This document shows, piece after piece, positions 20,401 through 27,757 of a stretch of 64,000 nt of DNA. Source of the stretch: Enoplolaimus lenunculus. Its lineage: Eukaryota; Nematoda; Enoplea; Enoplida; Thoracostomopsidae. Location of the stretch: NCBI GenBank assembly GCA_030248215.1, contig JASANG010000732.1:1-64000 (forward strand). Direction: 5' to 3'. The notes under the pieces were generated by a model that made no database searches, was not told where the DNA came from, and saw only the letters and a program-made list of their open reading frames with translations. The position numbers and the translations under genes were made by a program. How positions within the stretch are numbered: the stretch's first letter is position 1; each line of letters starts with the position of its first letter.

Positions 20401-21341
20401 TGGGTTTGATAATCGTTGTTCAACACTTGTCGTGCTTCGCGACCTTTATATCGACTTGAATACGATGTTGACCGAGAAGATCGAAATTCCGGCGGCAACT
20501 GCTTAGCACCAAAGTTGTGTCCATCGCCTTCATCACTGGAATCATCGCTACGCTGTCTTGACGTATAATCACAAATTTCCAACGGATCTGAAACTGTCTT
20601 TCGTAGATTTCCTTTTCGTGCAAACGGCGGTAATTTTGGTTTTTTCGCAATCATTGGTCTGTACGCGTCGCCAGGTCGTTGCGATGTAAAATTACTGGTA
20701 ACTTTGGCGTTTTGAAACTCAAGATTCGCTCGCGTTGGCGCTACAGGACCAGGATTAGTTTCAGTATGAACGCTCCGGGGTCTTAAGCTCTCTCCATATC
20801 CATATCGAGACGATGGACGGCTTCCATAGTCCGAAAGACAAGCAGTTGCCGTGTCTATAGGTGATGTTGCAATAGTGCAAAGCATTGTTGCGTTTGTCGG
20901 ATTTAAATCTTTCACGAAACCGTAAGATTGATCATTTCTTTCGTCGCCATAGTAACGATGAATTTGTGGTCCAGGGCTGACGGTTGCGCTTCTCCGATAT
21001 CGCGATCTCGGCATTTTTTGATCGTTCGACAGCTGATATTCTGGAACGTTTTGCGGAATTTGTTGCCACGGTTGAACCAAAAGTTGTTGTGGTTGTTGTT
21101 GTTGTTGTTGTTGTTGTTGTTGCAGTTCAATATTGTTGTACCCTTGATAGTTGTTCGTTGTGTTTCTTCGTTGTTTTCGGTCAACGACTTCAGGCGATAT
21201 GGATCGATGTCGTTGCGTCGTCGCAGACAAATTGTCGCCATTCAGTGTTGCTGTTGCCGACGTGGTTGCGCTTATTCTGTCGCTTGTTGTAGGTCGACTC
21301 TTTGAACGACGATTTCTTGATGGCCGCAGTTGTTGAGACAT
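1263..21341 (-). CDS. ARHGEF17: ARHGEF17-like Rho guanine nucleotide exchange factor (3' end off left edge)
   Basis: Rho-family GEF that would load GTP onto RhoA-type GTPases at the cell cortex. Coding exons read on the minus strand: 21341-19722, 18682-16848, 15918-15746, 14918-14853, 13788-13550, 13081-13004, 11652-11470, 10475-10359, 9644-9552, 9248-9072, 7954-7904, 7614-7508, 6899-6796, 6116-5908, 5269-5151, 4181-4090, 3689-3613, 2600-2419, 1454-1263. Phases fit at every junction, giving about 1904 codons before the window ends. Order: disordered polyQ N-terminus, DH, PH-like domain, helical linker, start of a C-terminal propeller. The match to ARHGEF17/TEM4 is clearest after the DH domain (QKDRCLFLFSD; NVWICNSDG; FYKTVPIERNRPG), which separates it from other Dbl GEFs. 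An in-frame TAA lies just upstream of the ATG at 21341. The last propeller exons must lie left of position 1. Exons 3 and 4 are the least certain. Confidence 0.9.
1641..2016. mobile_element. Family G MITE (ends GTGTGAAACC / TTTACACCCTA)
   Basis: TAGTGTGAAACCGGATATTG and repeated TCCGTTTCCG words at the left; CGTTTCCGTCATTTTTACTA then CCATTTACACCCTA at the right. Intergenic or in a 3' intron of ARHGEF17. Confidence 0.6.
2731..3387. mobile_element. Family K inverted-repeat element, about 655 bp
   Basis: CACACAAAATAAATTGTGTT at the left and CAATTCATTTTGTGTGCAG at the right. The interior is rich in AAGACATAAAT / ATTTATGTCTT words. No coding. Confidence 0.7.
3719..3952. mobile_element. Family L MITE (TTCACACGTGCAA ends)
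   Basis: GCCTTATTCACACGTGCAAC at the left and TTGCACGTGTGAATGGGGC inverted at the right, with several CAGCTGCAAATTG units inside. ARHGEF17 intron. Confidence 0.78.
4191..5150. other. ARHGEF17 intron 15, no further feature
   Basis: AT-rich sequence without a recognisable element, except that AACGTTGACGTCGAATCAAC (about 4939) resembles CACGTTGACATCAAATCAAC at 41367, hinting at an old dispersed repeat. Confidence 0.5.
5341..5548 (+). mobile_element. TTAGGC-core MITE (family C)
   Basis: Complete copy: GGCCCATTTAAAGATCAGGG at the left and an inverted match ending CTTTGGCC at the right, with TTAGGC-like hexamers inside. Flanks GTTATTTC and GTTACTTT resemble an imperfect 8-base target duplication. 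Lies in an ARHGEF17 intron. Confidence 0.88.
6465..6716 (+). mobile_element. GAGTTGATT MITE (family A), complete
   Basis: CACTGTAAATTTCAGTGAG at one end and inverted TTTGAATTTACAGTG at the other, flanked by TA on both sides. The interior is full of ACTCAGA/TGAGTT words. TA flanks suggest the Tc1/mariner type. Confidence 0.87.
6796..7954 (-). CDS. ARHGEF17: ARHGEF17 exons 11-13: PH-like domain
   Basis: Three small exons (7954-7904, 7614-7508, 6899-6796) encode the PH-like module that follows the DH domain. Exon 11 is only 17 codons (ENRIFYRYDLVQVM). Exon 12 has the diagnostic strand QKDRCLFLFSDQLI followed by a basic Ser-rich loop (KTKTSALRKSSS), as in ARHGEF17. Exon 13 carries FKLLMKISLDDLEISK, matching the KYKMLWKLPLEDADI region of the human protein as I remember it. 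Phases are 0, 0/2 and 1/1 and join without a gap. The exon 13 donor is GTAGTT, weaker than the others, but only this site keeps phase with exon 14. All three are too short to stand out as open frames and were found by family match and phase. Confidence 0.88.
6931..7120 (-). mobile_element. TTAGGC-core MITE, variant ends (subfamily C2)
   Basis: Ends read GTTACTTTAAGGGGCG and inverted CTCCTTAAAGTAACATGG. They differ from the main family at the tips but share the CCTAAGCCTAAG core (TTAGGC on the minus strand). ARHGEF17 intron. Confidence 0.82.
7630..7727 (+). mobile_element. GAGTTGATT MITE (family A), partial
   Basis: About 100 bases of the left half (AGTGAGTTGATTTTAACTCA), starting about 16 bases upstream of the ARHGEF17 exon 12 acceptor on the coding strand, so it sits against the polypyrimidine and branch-point region. 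Confidence 0.8.
8173..8597 (+). mobile_element. Family D MITE (ends CTGTAGTGAC..)
   Basis: CTGTAGTGACACTAATAAGA, then GGGGGGACTGATATTTATTT, and AAAATGGCGACACCCCTCTT near the right. Aligns with the complete copy at 28.9 kb; the right inverted end is lost. Confidence 0.75.
8632..8804. mobile_element. Family K element, right part
   Basis: CAACCTAAGTTTACTTCTTG and ATAATTGTCTTAAATTTCAG are shared with the 2.7-3.4 kb copy; ends GACAATTTATTTTGTATG. Confidence 0.68.
9072..13081 (-). CDS. ARHGEF17: ARHGEF17 exons 6-10: Dbl homology (DH) catalytic domain
   Basis: Five phase-0 exons (13081-13004, 11652-11470, 10475-10359, 9644-9552, 9248-9072; 26, 61, 39, 31 and 59 codons) give a complete DH domain of about 200 residues, the part that catalyses nucleotide exchange on Rho GTPases. 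CR1 is visible as IREVYESERSYVENLQ. It is followed by FFQIPELIELHEHFL, then the CR2 helix ending KPAFSKYLE. CR3 is IMPVQRVPRYEML, with the QRxPRY core intact, and the last helix begins LKHTSVDHPDH. No key residue seems missing. Donors are GTAAGT, GTACGT, GTCAGT, GTATGT and GTGAGT. Introns 5-9 hold several MITEs but no sign of exon loss. Confidence 0.95.
9316..9488 (+). mobile_element. GAGTTGATT MITE (family A), internally deleted
   Basis: Both ends are recognisable (GTGAGTTGATTTTAACTCA; CGGAATTTACAGTG). The middle is shortened and rearranged. ARHGEF17 intron 9. Confidence 0.78.
9866..10269 (+). mobile_element. TTAGGC-core MITE (family C), longest array
   Basis: Ends GGCCCGTGAGAAGATCTGGG and inverted CATGTTCTTTACAATGGCC. 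The internal array of TTAGGC/TTACGC hexamers is about 260 bases long. It lies only 90 bases downstream of ARHGEF17 exon 8. Confidence 0.87.
10627..10811 (+). mobile_element. TTAGGC-core MITE (family C), diverged
   Basis: Ends GGCTTATAAAAAATCAGGAG and inverted GGACCTGTCCTGTGCATTGG, with a short TTAGGC/TTAGAC core. More substitutions than neighbouring copies, so probably older. Confidence 0.75.
11205..11448 (+). mobile_element. GAGTTGATT MITE (family A), right tip degraded
   Basis: GATTTTAACTCAGAATGAG to CTCGCTAGCTGAATTGAT. Its right end lies just outside ARHGEF17 exon 7, whose donor is at 11469. Confidence 0.78.
12254..12423 (-). mobile_element. TTAGGC-core MITE (family C)
   Basis: Left GGCCACTGTAAAGAACAGAG, right CCCCTGATCTTTACATG; CCTAAGCCT core in reverse. 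ARHGEF17 intron 6. Confidence 0.78.
13550..13788 (-). CDS. ARHGEF17: ARHGEF17 exon 5: linker immediately before DH
   Basis: Acceptor TTCCACAG and donor GTGAGC bound a 239-base exon. It takes two bases from the previous exon and ends in phase 0. It encodes a Pro/Gly-rich stretch and then a basic segment (DAFLWRRRTRASLKRHE) that leads directly into the first DH helix in the next exon. The open frame continues past the donor, but the phase-0 join to DKRANLIREVYESERSYV reproduces the usual start of a Dbl homology domain, so the donor is well supported. Confidence 0.85.
13909..14064. mobile_element. Family E GC-rich palindromic MITE
   Basis: GGATGGCGCTATACTTTTG to CAATTATAGCGCCAC. The interior has repeated GTCCGTCACCG / CGGATGGCACC words in both orientations. 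ARHGEF17 intron 4. Confidence 0.72.
14147..14396 (+). mobile_element. GAGTTGATT MITE (family A)
   Basis: CTGTAAATTGTAATGAGTTG at the left and TTGGAATTTACAGTG at the right. ARHGEF17 intron 4. Confidence 0.85.
14565..14769 (+). mobile_element. GAGTTGATT MITE (family A)
   Basis: CACTGTAAATTCCAGTGAG to TTGGAATTTACAGCG with TA on both flanks; internal deletion of about 50 bases relative to the full copies. It ends about 80 bases from putative exon 4. Confidence 0.86.
14853..15918 (-). CDS. ARHGEF17 putative exons 3 and 4 (linker before DH)
   Basis: Candidate small exons at 15918-15746 and 14918-14853. They are supported by acceptor AG (TTCTATTTTAG at the first) and by reading phase: exon 2 leaves two bases, exon 3 as drawn takes one and leaves one, exon 4 takes two and leaves one, and exon 5 takes two. 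The residues (SGTPVSGLCAEAATSISD; RSGPYDPYPRSW) fit a disordered linker but match nothing I recognise. The exon 3 donor as drawn (GTGTAA) lies at the edge of a MITE. Upstream donors GTGCGT and GTTTGC are also possible, but they break the phase with exon 4. The acceptor of exon 4 lacks a strong pyrimidine tract. Treat both boundaries as provisional; exon 3 is more likely real than exon 4. Confidence 0.5.
15092..15343 (+). mobile_element. GAGTTGATT MITE (family A), complete
   Basis: CACTGTAAATTCCAGTGAC to TTGGAATTTGCAGTG, 252 bases, aligning end to end with the copy at 6465. Confidence 0.87.
15596..15746 (+). mobile_element. GAGTTGATT MITE (family A), deleted, abuts ARHGEF17 exon 3
   Basis: CAGTAAATTTCAGTAAGTTG to TTGCAATTTACACTG. 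On the minus strand the right tip reads AGTGTAAATT and could supply the exon 3 donor. Confidence 0.8.
16149..16309. mobile_element. Family H short repeat
   Basis: CACTAGCGGATCCAGATTGA at the left and TTCTTGAACCCGCGTC at the right; internal AAAATGGTAAGGTTGC matches the copy at 53.9 kb. Intronic in ARHGEF17. Confidence 0.55.
16443..16589 (+). mobile_element. TTAGGC-core MITE (family C), short
   Basis: Internal landmarks AGAGTATAAGTTTAAGC and GGCTTAGGCTTAGGC, and right end TGTTCCGGCCCTGTTCTATA. The left tip is diverged. Confidence 0.72.
16848..21341 (-). CDS. ARHGEF17: ARHGEF17 exons 1-2: disordered polyQ N-terminus
   Basis: Two large exons (21341-19722, 540 codons, donor GTAAGT; 18682-16848, donor GTAAGT) join in phase 0 and encode about 1,150 residues with no recognisable fold. 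They are rich in Ser, Arg, Gln, Asn and Pro, with Arg/Ser patches at the start (RPSRNRRSKSRP) and several pure Gln runs. Exon 2 opens with VEDNQLRLQMIENQW and goes straight into a Gln tract of about 38 residues. A second tract of similar length lies near its middle. Long disordered N-termini are usual for ARHGEF17, where they carry actin- and partner-binding sites. The Gln tracts look specific to this lineage. The open frames are far longer than chance in AT-rich DNA, and both ends carry strong splice sites. The window shows nothing about how it is regulated. Confidence 0.88.
17364..17465 (-). repeat. (CAA)n/(CAG)n tract coding polyQ, ARHGEF17 exon 2
   Basis: Near-pure GTT repeat on the plus strand (CAA on the coding strand) with one short GCT (CAG) block near its 5' coding end. 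It codes for about 34 glutamines. The long uninterrupted CAA stretch suggests recent growth or selection for the residue, and it is likely to vary in length between individuals. Confidence 0.95.
18532..18637 (-). repeat. (CAA)n/(CAG)n tract coding polyQ, start of ARHGEF17 exon 2
   Basis: Glutamine tract interrupted by short CAG blocks, 15 residues after the exon 2 acceptor. The plus strand reads (GTT)n with GCT blocks. Read in other frames it gives Val- or Thr-rich phantom ORFs, which are not real. Confidence 0.95.
19266..19528. mobile_element. piggyBac-type MITE carrying a tRNA-Gly-like segment (copy 1)
   Basis: 263 bases between two TTAA sites (19262-19265, 19529-19532). Ends CCCCTTCTCATATTGAG and inverted ATGTGAGAAAGGG, the TTAA plus CCCTTTC pattern of piggyBac elements. 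Next to the left end is a small hairpin GAGTTGCCTGTAGGCAACTC. Inside, at about 19418-19485, is a tRNA-like stretch with B-box GAGTTCGAATTC. Intron 1 of ARHGEF17. Confidence 0.85.
20010..21122 (-). repeat. Three further polyQ tracts in ARHGEF17 exon 1
   Basis: CAA/CAG tracts at about 21081-21122, 20129-20178 and 20018-20033, plus short Gln clusters near 19760-19850. They make exon 1 repetitive but in frame throughout. Confidence 0.9.
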
Positions 21342-22245
21342 TTTAAGTTACGTTGAAATTACAATTTATTTTGAAAGCGAGAATTTAGAATATTCAAAAT
21401 ACTCTGTTTGATATATTCCTCTTAAATGGTTGATCAACTCAAGCGTCAAACAGGATTGGTGTTATAGCGGTTTGGTAAGAGGGTTACTGGGATGCTATGG
21501 TGATACCGATAATAGACGTTAGTATGAGTTATAATTTTAGTCGAAACATTCCAGAAAAATTAGTCTAAAGCTTAAGCTTACTCTATTGCAGTTGCACAGA
21601 AAAATGTTCCGCCCCTGATCTTTACTTGGGCCAAAGATTGAAATGCTGTTAATATTTTGATTACTGCTATTTTATGGGCATGTGACGCACATATTTTCGA
21701 GGGTACATATGGATCGACAGGAGTGGCTTGAAAAACTCTCATGTGCTGCTGTCGTTTAGTGTTGTGGATTGGCCAGCTGACCGGCCGGCCGTGTAATTGT
21801 TTATCATCAGAAAAAACTAAAAACATTGTAACATCAGTTTATTGTTTTCAATCATATTTGGATTTCGATACTAAAACTTTTAGTTGAAATCTAAAATGTT
21901 GCTTACTGTTATCATTATGGTCAATGTTTAGATTCAATCACTAGATGAAACTACTTTGGTTACAGTTGTTTTCTAGACAGCTTGTGTACTGGGATAAAGC
22001 GCTTCAGATAAATCCGGTTTTCACTGTCTTTTAGAAAAATATAGTAACCTGTTTCACTGTAGTATATATAAATATTTTTTGAAAGTAATAAAGAAAATAA
22101 TAATTAATCGAATCAAATCATCTTTGATTTTCTCGGCAATCAATGAGAATTTCGAAAAGTAAAAATTTCATAGATAGGTTCAACATACATGAGTTCGTTG
22201 AGGTTTAAAGTATAGTTTGTTTGCGATAGCTTCGAAGTTGTGCCT
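21342..22245. other. Upstream region of ARHGEF17
   Basis: 5' side of the gene. Contains the family C fragment at 21556-21632. No other exon, TATA box or inverted repeat could be supported, and a non-coding first exon may lie here. Confidence 0.5.
21556..21632 (-). mobile_element. TTAGGC-core MITE fragment (family C)
   Basis: Only one end and the AGTCTAAAGCTTAAGCTTAC landmark remain, ending TTCCGCCCCTGATCTTTACT. It lies about 215 bases upstream of the ARHGEF17 start codon, in the likely 5' UTR or promoter. Confidence 0.75.
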
Positions 22246-22341
22246 ACAGTTTTAGAATGGTCAGGATTCATTGAATAAAAACGTTATATATAATATATAT
22301 ATACAGTTTTAGAATGGTCAGGATTCATTGAATAAAAACGT

Positions 22342-22345
<4 letters not shown>
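22246..22345. repeat. Short tandem duplication, about 57-bp spacing
   Basis: A 40-base block (ACAGTTTTAGAATGGTCAGG onward to AAAAACGTTA) occurs at 22246 and again at 22303, each followed by TATATA. Probably slippage linked to the TA run. Confidence 0.9.
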
Positions 22346-22402
<57 letters not shown>

Positions 22403-22407
22403 TTATG
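22340..22407. repeat. (TA)n microsatellite next to the LINE
   Basis: Nearly pure TA dinucleotide run directly before the truncated LINE. A few more ATATAT units follow the LINE at 24651-24662, so the LINE may have inserted into a longer TA run. Confidence 0.9.
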
Positions 22408-24648
22408 AAAGGGGTAACTCCAGGTCTCAAATTGACTACGTCCTCGTTCGACGAAGAGACCTGTGCAACCTCAAAGACGTCAAGGTGATCCCTTCAGAAA
22501 CAGTGAGCACGCAGCACAGACCCGTCGTAGCAACGCTTCAAGTTCGTCAACTACCAGAGCCACGCCAAACGACAGTCAGCAGAAAGTGTATAAAATGGTG
22601 GAAGACGAGTGATAGGAGCAGCGCCTTAATGCAAAATCTAAGGCTCCCAGAAATAACCTGTGTGGAGGAAACGTGGCTAAAAGCAAAGAAATCGATTCAT
22701 TCAGCAGCTGCGACAGCGCTAGGAACTACCAAGCCAGGCCGACGATTCGTCGAGAAGAATGTTTGGCTATGGACCGAGGAAGTAGACGCAAGGCTTCGGG
22801 AGAAAAAGCGTGCATACCACAGTTTTCTTGCCGATAAGAATGCTAGCACATGGTCTGAGTATAAGAAGGCAAGATCTGCTGCTAAGCAAGCCGTTGCCAA
22901 ACGCAAGGCGGAGCACTACGAGGACCTCTACAAAAAACTAGAAAGCCGCCATGGAGAACGTCAGCTTTACCGTCTGGTCAAACAACGCCATCGCCGTGCA
23001 CAGGATGTGGAAAACTTCTACGGCGTGAACGACGAGCGCGGCAAGCTCATTGTTGACAAGACGACGGCAACTGAACGTTGGAGACGTTACTTCGAGGGCA
23101 TCTTCAATGTTGAATTTCCACACTCTCCGATTTCTCAGCCTCAGCCTACTTCTGGTCCAATACAACCAATAACTCCTGACGAGGTGGTTGCTGCACTGAA
23201 GAAAATGAAGCCTGGAAAAGCAGCAGGCCCAGACGACATTGCATCAGAACTATGGAAATGTACAGCACGAGTATCCACAACCTGGTTGGCGAAGCTGTTC
23301 AACCAGATTGTCACCGAAGGAACAACACCGCTAGACTGGCAGAAAAGTACCACAATCCCAATATGGAAGCGCAAAGGAAATCCTGCCGAATGTGTAAATT
23401 GCAGGCCTGTCCGTCTACTCTCTCATACTATGAAGATCTTTGAGAGAGTACTGGAGACACGCCTGCGGTCCATAGTACACCTAACAGCAAACCAAGCTGG
23501 ATTTGTCAAGGGCTGTGGAACCACCGATGCAATTCATGCGGCACGACTCTACTAGTAGAGAGGCACCGCGAGAAGAGAAGCCCTCTACACATTGCGTTCC
23601 TTGATCTAGAGAAAGCCTTCGATCGGGTACCCCACGATCTAATTTGGTACTCTCTTCGCTCGCAACTGGTACCAGAAGAGCTGGTCAATTGGATAAAGAT
23701 ACTATACGCCAAGCCAAATAGCCGGGTGCGATGTCCAGCTGGAATATCGAACAATTTGAACGTCACTGTTGGAGTTCATCAAGGATCGGCAGTGTCACCT
23801 TTGCTGTTCATCATTGCGATAGACACTATCACGCGTGATTTGCAGCGTGAGATACCATACTGTCTCATGTATGCCGACGACATCATGCTCGCCGAAGTTA
23901 CGAAGGACGGCCTGAAAAGTGGGTCCAGCAATGGCACGATCCTCTCGATAAGTTCGGTCTGCGACTCAATCTACAGAAAACAGAATACATGACAACAGAC
24001 CCGAACGTCACAGACGCTATCAAAGTATCTGATATTTTCCTGCCGAAAACCGATAGCTTCAAATACCTCGGTTCTACACTATCTGCCGATGGGTCGCTCA
24101 AGGCTGAGATCACAACTCGGATAAACGCCGCCTGGGCGAAGTGGCGCAACACAACCGGCATATTTTGGGCCCAGCGTATGCCTAATACGCTGAAAGCAAA
24201 GGTCTACAAGTCAATTGTACGACCTATTACCCTCTATGGATCCGAATGCTGGCCCGCAACCAAAGAAGATGAACATCGACTTCCGACTATGGAAACAAAA
24301 ATGCTTCGGTGGTCGAGCGGCGTGACCAAACTAGACCACGTTCGTAATGATGACATAAGGCAAATGTACAAGGTGATCCCGATCGCTGAGAAAATGCAAG
24401 AAAGCAGAATGCGATGGTATGGCCATGTCTTACGTGCACAGCCATCAACAATGGCTAAACACAGCTTCAACATGGAGGTGCCAGGGAAAAGACCAAGAGG
24501 CCGACCAATGCAGCGATGGAGCGATGTGCTACACATGGACCTGAAGAAGAGTGGATTGCATCCTGACAATGCCAAGGACAGAGTCAAATGGCGGCAGAAA
24601 TCCAATAGAGCCGACCCCAAATAGGGACAAAGGCCAAAGAAGAAGAAG
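22408..24648 (+). mobile_element. 5'-truncated RTE-like LINE
   Basis: Non-LTR retrotransposon remnant with the C-terminal end of an AP endonuclease (QIDYVLVRRRDL, then STQHRPVVATLQ) and a near-complete reverse transcriptase: KMKPGKAAGPDDIASELWK, FLDLEKAFDRVPHDL, GVHQGSAVSPLLF, catalytic MYADDIM, FKYLGSTLSADGSLK, then the C-terminal region MLRWSSGVTK..VRNDDIR, MRWYGHVLRA and the end RADPK followed by TAG. The coding frame is broken twice, near 23547 and near 23910, so it is dead. The 3' end is a short (GAA)n tail running into ATATAT. The 5' end is cut within the endonuclease and abuts a (TA)n run. The RTE clade is inferred from the endonuclease-RT layout and short repeat tail; a search could place it in a neighbouring clade. 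Roughly a third of the full element is missing. Confidence 0.93.
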
Positions 24649-24989
24649 AAGATATATATATGTAATGTAAATAGAGCCTCAAACAAAATTTTTAGGAGTC
24701 GGTAAGCCAAACACAGCACATTTGAAAACAAATCTATGCCCAAACAGTTATGGTTTGCTCGCTGATTTTCCCCACGCTGCAATACTATGGTTGCTGTTAT
24801 ACCGGGACAACGGGACAGCCTTTAGTGTAAACGTGAACTAATATTTTGATCAGAAACCGTTTCGTCGTATTAATTGCATGAAGGGCGAACGATCAGCAAT
24901 ACTTTGCATAGATGTTATGGTATGTTAAAATACTTAGAAACAATACGGTAAACTGTCTTCTATTAAAGCTTATGAGATACTTCTGAACT

Positions 24990-25127
24990 TGTTCTTATTT
25001 CTAAGCCTAAGCCTAAACCTAAGCCTAAGCATAATCCTAAACCAACCAAAAAATAAGTATAAATCTTAAGCTTTACTTTATTGCAGTTCTACAGAAAAAC
25101 GTTCCGCCGCTGATCTTTAAATGGACC
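24990..25127 (-). mobile_element. TTAGGC-core MITE (family C), partial
   Basis: CCTAAGCCTAAACCTAAGCC core, then the subterminal AAGCTTTACTTTATTGCAG and the end TTCCGCCGCTGATCTTTAA. The distal end is not recognisable. Confidence 0.75.
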
Positions 25128-25728
25128 AAAATCCGGAATCTATAAAATCGCTAAATTTCACTAAAACCTATTGTTTCACCTGAATTAAAAAATATGTTTC
25201 AAGTGAAATTTATGCGTTACAATTAGCACAATTTTATTATGGGCCGTATATAAAATGTTTAGAAATCTGAATATTTCTGCTGCACCAACTTTTTTATTCT
25301 TTCAATTAATTTATTTTGGAACAGCCAGAGCCTAATTTGCGGGTTAAATGTAGATTTCGACAACAATTTTGAACCAACACAAATTCGCGTATTTTTTTTA
25401 TTTAAAAATTTACAATTAATTTACATTTAAATTCAACTGTAAAATTGGGTCTTTATATATACTTGTCGTTGGATACCGTTCAGCACCGTAAGTCAAACCT
25501 ATTTTTGTTTACAAATTATTTATGTGATAGCATGCGGCACTTCATGCTCTTTTCCGTACGGTACTGCACAACGCCAAGCGGAAGTAAAACACTGAAACGT
25601 CCGGCTCCGGCCTTTAAGTTGCGCTATACTCACCATGCAGCACAGAGCTTAAAAAATTTTTTCAAAATACGTCGACGCGCGGCAGATGTAAAATTAAAAA
25701 AACCATAACGCAACCCTACTTACTCATT

Positions 25729-25989
25729 CACTGTAAAATTTCAGTGAGTTGATTTTAAACTCAGAATAAGTTGAATCACTCAGTCTGAGTAAGGACGATC
25801 AGAACTCAGAATTTTGAGTTGATTCAATTCATTCCTGAGCTATAATTAATCAACTCACCCAGAGTCAATTCAAATCAAAGTGAGAATGAACTTCAAATCT
25901 GAGTGAACTAATGTTTACTGATATTAATTCAAAAATTAACCAACTCGATCGCTGAATTGATTAATCAACTATAATTGGAATTTACAGTG
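25729..25989 (+). mobile_element. GAGTTGATT MITE (family A)
   Basis: CACTGTAAAATTTCAGTGAG to TTGGAATTTACAGTG. The only clear full copy outside the ARHGEF17 gene in this window. Confidence 0.85.
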
Positions 25990-26480
25990 TTCATACATGT
26001 AAAACCATAGCGAAAACATCGCTAGAATCTTACTCTTGTAACGCAATCAAATCGGTTTGTGGTATTATTTACCCGCAAATACGTGTCGTAAAAGCATCAA
26101 CAGTGTGAATTGTTCCACAAACCAGTAGAAAATGTAAACGTTCAAGACACTGCGACCCGTTTTCCCGATTGGCTCGAAATGCTTATGATTGCTCTGTATG
26201 CGACCCCCAAATACAGTTTAAACTGGCTCATCAGATCACCGGTTATGACCCTCCCCCCGTGCAAATATATGGTATGTCTCGTCACTGACAATTTTATACA
26301 GTTTGTCGACAACTTTGGGCCCCCCGTTGAAACAATAATATGTAAACGCCTGAATTGAGGTAGATATACCGTGCCGCTGACCCTGAGAATTTGTGGGTTT
26401 TCACATCGCTTATTAAGGTTCAGTCTTTTAATGGCTTTTACGCGAGACGACTAACAGGGCTTAAAGGTAATAGCATTTTT

Positions 26481-26730
26481 GGTCAATGTTACTTTAAGGG
26501 GCGTAACAGTAGGTTAAGCGTGTTCCTAAGCCTAAGCCTAAAACCTAAGCGTTGCAAAAAATATGTTCATAGAAGCATAAGCCTAAGCCTAAGCGGCGTT
26601 GCATAAATTATGTTTCTAAGCCTAAGACTAAGCCTAAGCCTAAGCCCAAGCACAAAAATGTAATCTAGAATCTAAACTTACTCTTTATAGTCCCGCCAGT
26701 AACCTGGACGCCCTCAAAGTAACATGGGCC
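26481..26730 (-). mobile_element. TTAGGC-core MITE, variant ends (subfamily C2)
   Basis: Ends TGTTACTTTAAGGGGCGTAA and inverted GCCCTCAAAGTAACATGGGC match the copy at 6931-7120. The internal CCTAAG array is about 100 bases. Confidence 0.84.
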
Positions 26731-27203
26731 GCATTATTTATATTTTAGTACTTTCTAAAAAGTCAAATGATAGCTTAACTAAACTTGAATATTTAGTTTA
26801 AATTTAACTTATATGGCTGGACGGAGCTAAACCTAACCTAGAATTGTAAGCTTATTGAAAGCAAAATAATTTTTTAACACGTAATTTTGCTATGTGTTTA
26901 CACAATAAATATACATAATTTTGCAAATTAACCGTAAAAAATATTCAGAAACATGGATGACCATTTGGTAAGATATCCGGCCTCGACAGGAACTTCCAGC
27001 GGAAGTAACTGTTCTAAGCCCCAAGTAACTTTATTATAAATTTTAGCCTTTCTTGTTTTTTGTTGTTCAAGTTTACAGATTAAATATTAATATTGTTTCA
27101 TAAACGTAGTCAAAAAGTTCCAAAGGTTATTGCCGCATTGGGGTTGAAAAGTTTATTTCAATTTAATGATGACATCATCCAAAAGTTCGATTCACGCACA
27201 CTG

Positions 27204-27424
27204 CACTGCAAAAAATGGTGAGTCAAATTGACCCTCTCCGAAATAGGCTTTTCCGGACTACACAAACTGAGTCAAATTCAACTCCGCCAGCGTCAAATTT
27301 GACTCACTTAGTGATTCATTGAGTCGAATTTGACTGTGGCGGAGTCGAATTTTGACTCAGTTTGTGTAGTCCGGAAAAGCCTATTTCGGAGAGAGTCAAT
27401 TTGACTCACCATTTTTTGCAGAGT
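27204..27424. mobile_element. Long palindromic MITE (family B)
   Basis: CACTGCAAAAAATGGTGAGT at the left and ACTCACCATTTTTTGCAG at the right. The whole 220 bases fold into a near-perfect hairpin through CCGAAATAGGCTTTTCCGGA and its inverse. Confidence 0.87.
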
Positions 27425-27456
27425 ATATATGTACAATTATGGATGTTGTTAATTCA

Positions 27457-27757
27457 GGCCAATGTATAGAACAGGACCATAACATAATATACGTAAATTT
27501 CTAAGCCTAAGCAAGCCTAAACCTAAATCAAAGCGTAAGAATGAGTTTATTCCTAAACCTATAAGCCTAAGAAAAGCCTAAAAATTAGTCTAAAGCTTAG
27601 ACTTTACTCTATTCTATTCCCACTGTAAACATTCTGCCCCGGATCTTTACATGGGCTGCCTAAGCGAAGGAAAATCCTATAGTTAAGCCTAAGCCTAAAC
27701 GAAATCTATTGCAGCTTCGCAGAAAAACGATCCGCCCGTGACCTTTACATAGGCCCC
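27457..27757 (-). mobile_element. Two abutting TTAGGC-core MITEs (family C)
   Basis: A complete copy at about 27457-27656 (GGCCAATGTATAGAACAGG to CGGATCTTTACATGGGC) is followed directly by a partial second copy ending GTGACCTTTACATAGGCC near 27757. Confidence 0.78.

Noticed and set aside
24234-24782. 182-codon minus-strand ORF with a hydrophobic stretch
   Set aside because: Antisense of the LINE reverse transcriptase; no splice or family support.
25445-25708. 87-codon plus-strand ORF
   Set aside because: Contains family E repeat words and has no family match or splice context.
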